From: Synechococcaceae bacterium WB8_1B_136
GTDB taxonomy: Bacteria; Cyanobacteriota; Cyanobacteriia; PCC-6307; Cyanobiaceae
Assembly (NCBI GenBank): GCA_010029175.1
Contig: RGNC01000037.1
Coordinates: 1-14,550, forward strand
Direction of reading: 5' to 3'
Length of the DNA: 14,550 bases
Part shown: positions 14,030 to 14,550 of the stretch, in pieces
Layout: each line of letters starts with the position of its first letter
Numbering within the stretch: position 1 is the stretch's first letter
Notes under the pieces: generated by a model
What the model was told of the DNA's origin: nothing
Database searches by the model: none
Seen by the model: only the letters and a program-made list of their open reading frames with translations
Made by a program: the position numbers and the translations under genes

Positions 14030-14142
14030 AGCAGCAAGCGTTCAGCTGGTGGATCCTAGGGCTGCGGTGGTGGTTGCCGGGAGCTGCCGGCCAGCATGGT
14101 TACAGAGGGAAAGGTGCCGGCCCTGGTTGGCGCGGCGCCAGC
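14030..14142 (-). other. ycf48-psbE intergenic region
   Basis: This 113-base gap separates ycf48 from psbE and should hold the psbE leader and perhaps its own promoter. I found no convincing -35/-10 pair (TAGGAT, complement of 14053-14058, is the nearest -10-like box) and no intrinsic terminator after ycf48, so read-through from ycf48 is also possible. Confidence 0.4.
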
Positions 14143-14550
14143 TCAGCCCACCCAGCGGAGCAGCGAGCCCCGCTCCCCGAGAACGAAGCCCTTGCCGTCC
14201 GGCAGGAAGCTGATGCGGGTGAAGTTGGTGGGCTGCTGGGCGCCCACGGCATCCTTCTGCCAGGTCTTGCCGCCATCGGCGCTGCTGAGCAGGGTGCCGC
14301 TGCCGCCGCCGGTCCAGATGGTGCCGGCCGGATCCCAGGCCATGTCGAGATAGCCGTAGCCGTTGGTGATCGGGATCACGGGCTTGTTCCAGTCCTCTGG
14401 GTTGGAGGGGTCGGGGTTGAAGCGCAGCTGGGCACCGCGGGTCACCATCCAGAGGCTGTGGTCAGGCTGGAAGCCCATGGCCTGCACCCGCTGGCTGCTC
14501 ACCCGTTGATGGGGGGTCCACACCGTCTCGCCGGGGTTCCAGGTGGCGAA
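14143..14550 (-). CDS. ycf48: Photosystem II assembly factor Ycf48 (HCF136), C-terminal part
   Basis: The last 135 residues are visible; the reading frame continues beyond the window, so the GTG at 14523 is not the start. The segment begins FATWNPGETVWTPHQR and contains RVQAMGF, LDMAWDPAGTIW, GGGSGTLLSSADGGKTW (a BNR-like S-x-D-x-G-x-TW turn), and GFVLGERGSLLRWVG at the end. These are typical of the seven-bladed propeller of Ycf48, a lumenal factor that binds newly made D1 and helps build the photosystem II reaction centre. The full protein is usually about 330-340 residues, so roughly 60% is missing. It lies directly upstream of psbE in the same direction. Confidence 0.92.
   Translation of the reverse strand, partial: FATWNPGETVWTPHQRVSSQRVQAMGFQPDHSLWMVTRGAQLRFNPDPSNPEDWNKPVIPITNGYGYLDMAWDPAGTIWTGGGSGTLLSSADGGKTWQKDAVGAQQPTNFTRISFLPDGKGFVLGERGSLLRWVG

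Noticed and set aside
1..14550. Search for CRISPR arrays, tRNA, rRNA and insertion sequences
   Set aside because: No regularly spaced repeats, cloverleaf sequence, rRNA block or transposase-like product was seen. Genes fill almost the whole window.

Overview
The window looks like a chromosomal piece of a GC-rich picocyanobacterium of the Synechococcus/Cyanobium group. The evidence is on the minus strand at the right end: the photosystem II operon psbE-psbF-psbL-psbJ, preceded by the 3' part of ycf48. PsbJ carries the long N-terminal extension I associate with alpha-cyanobacteria, and three copies of the cyanobacterial octamer GCGATCGC are present. Both window ends cut through genes: a glycosyltransferase on the left and ycf48 on the right.

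Everything from 1 to about 13255 lies on the plus strand and is mostly a surface-polysaccharide locus. The left part (1-6177) holds the assembly genes: a GT2-like glycosyltransferase, a GT4 glycosyltransferase, a glutamine amidotransferase of the asparagine-synthase type, a conserved protein of unknown function, and a polytopic membrane protein of the O-antigen ligase/polymerase type. These five genes are joined by 1-4 base start/stop overlaps, so they look translationally coupled.

The middle and right part (6200-13255) encodes sugar-nucleotide synthesis: gmd and fcl (GDP-mannose to GDP-L-fucose), a UDP-glucuronate decarboxylase (UDP-xylose), a eukaryotic-type UDP-glucose 6-dehydrogenase (UDP-glucuronate), and a UDP-glucuronate 4-epimerase (UDP-galacturonate). 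A promoter-like sequence at 6149-6178, inside the 3' end of the membrane-protein gene, may start a separate transcript at gmd.

Two toxin-antitoxin-like gene pairs interrupt the sugar genes. A VapB/VapC-like pair sits between gmd and fcl, with a palindrome just upstream that looks like an operator. A MNT nucleotidyltransferase/HEPN pair sits between ugd and the epimerase gene.

Together the genes suggest a glycan containing fucose, xylose and uronic acids. An untested possibility is that the asparagine-synthase-like enzyme amidates the uronic acids. Flippase or exporter genes and the enzymes making GDP-mannose and UDP-glucose are not in the window. The polysaccharide locus runs convergently into the psb operon, whose likely intrinsic terminator overlaps the last codons of the epimerase gene. 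No rRNA, tRNA, CRISPR array, insertion sequence or gene-free stretch longer than 300 bases was seen.
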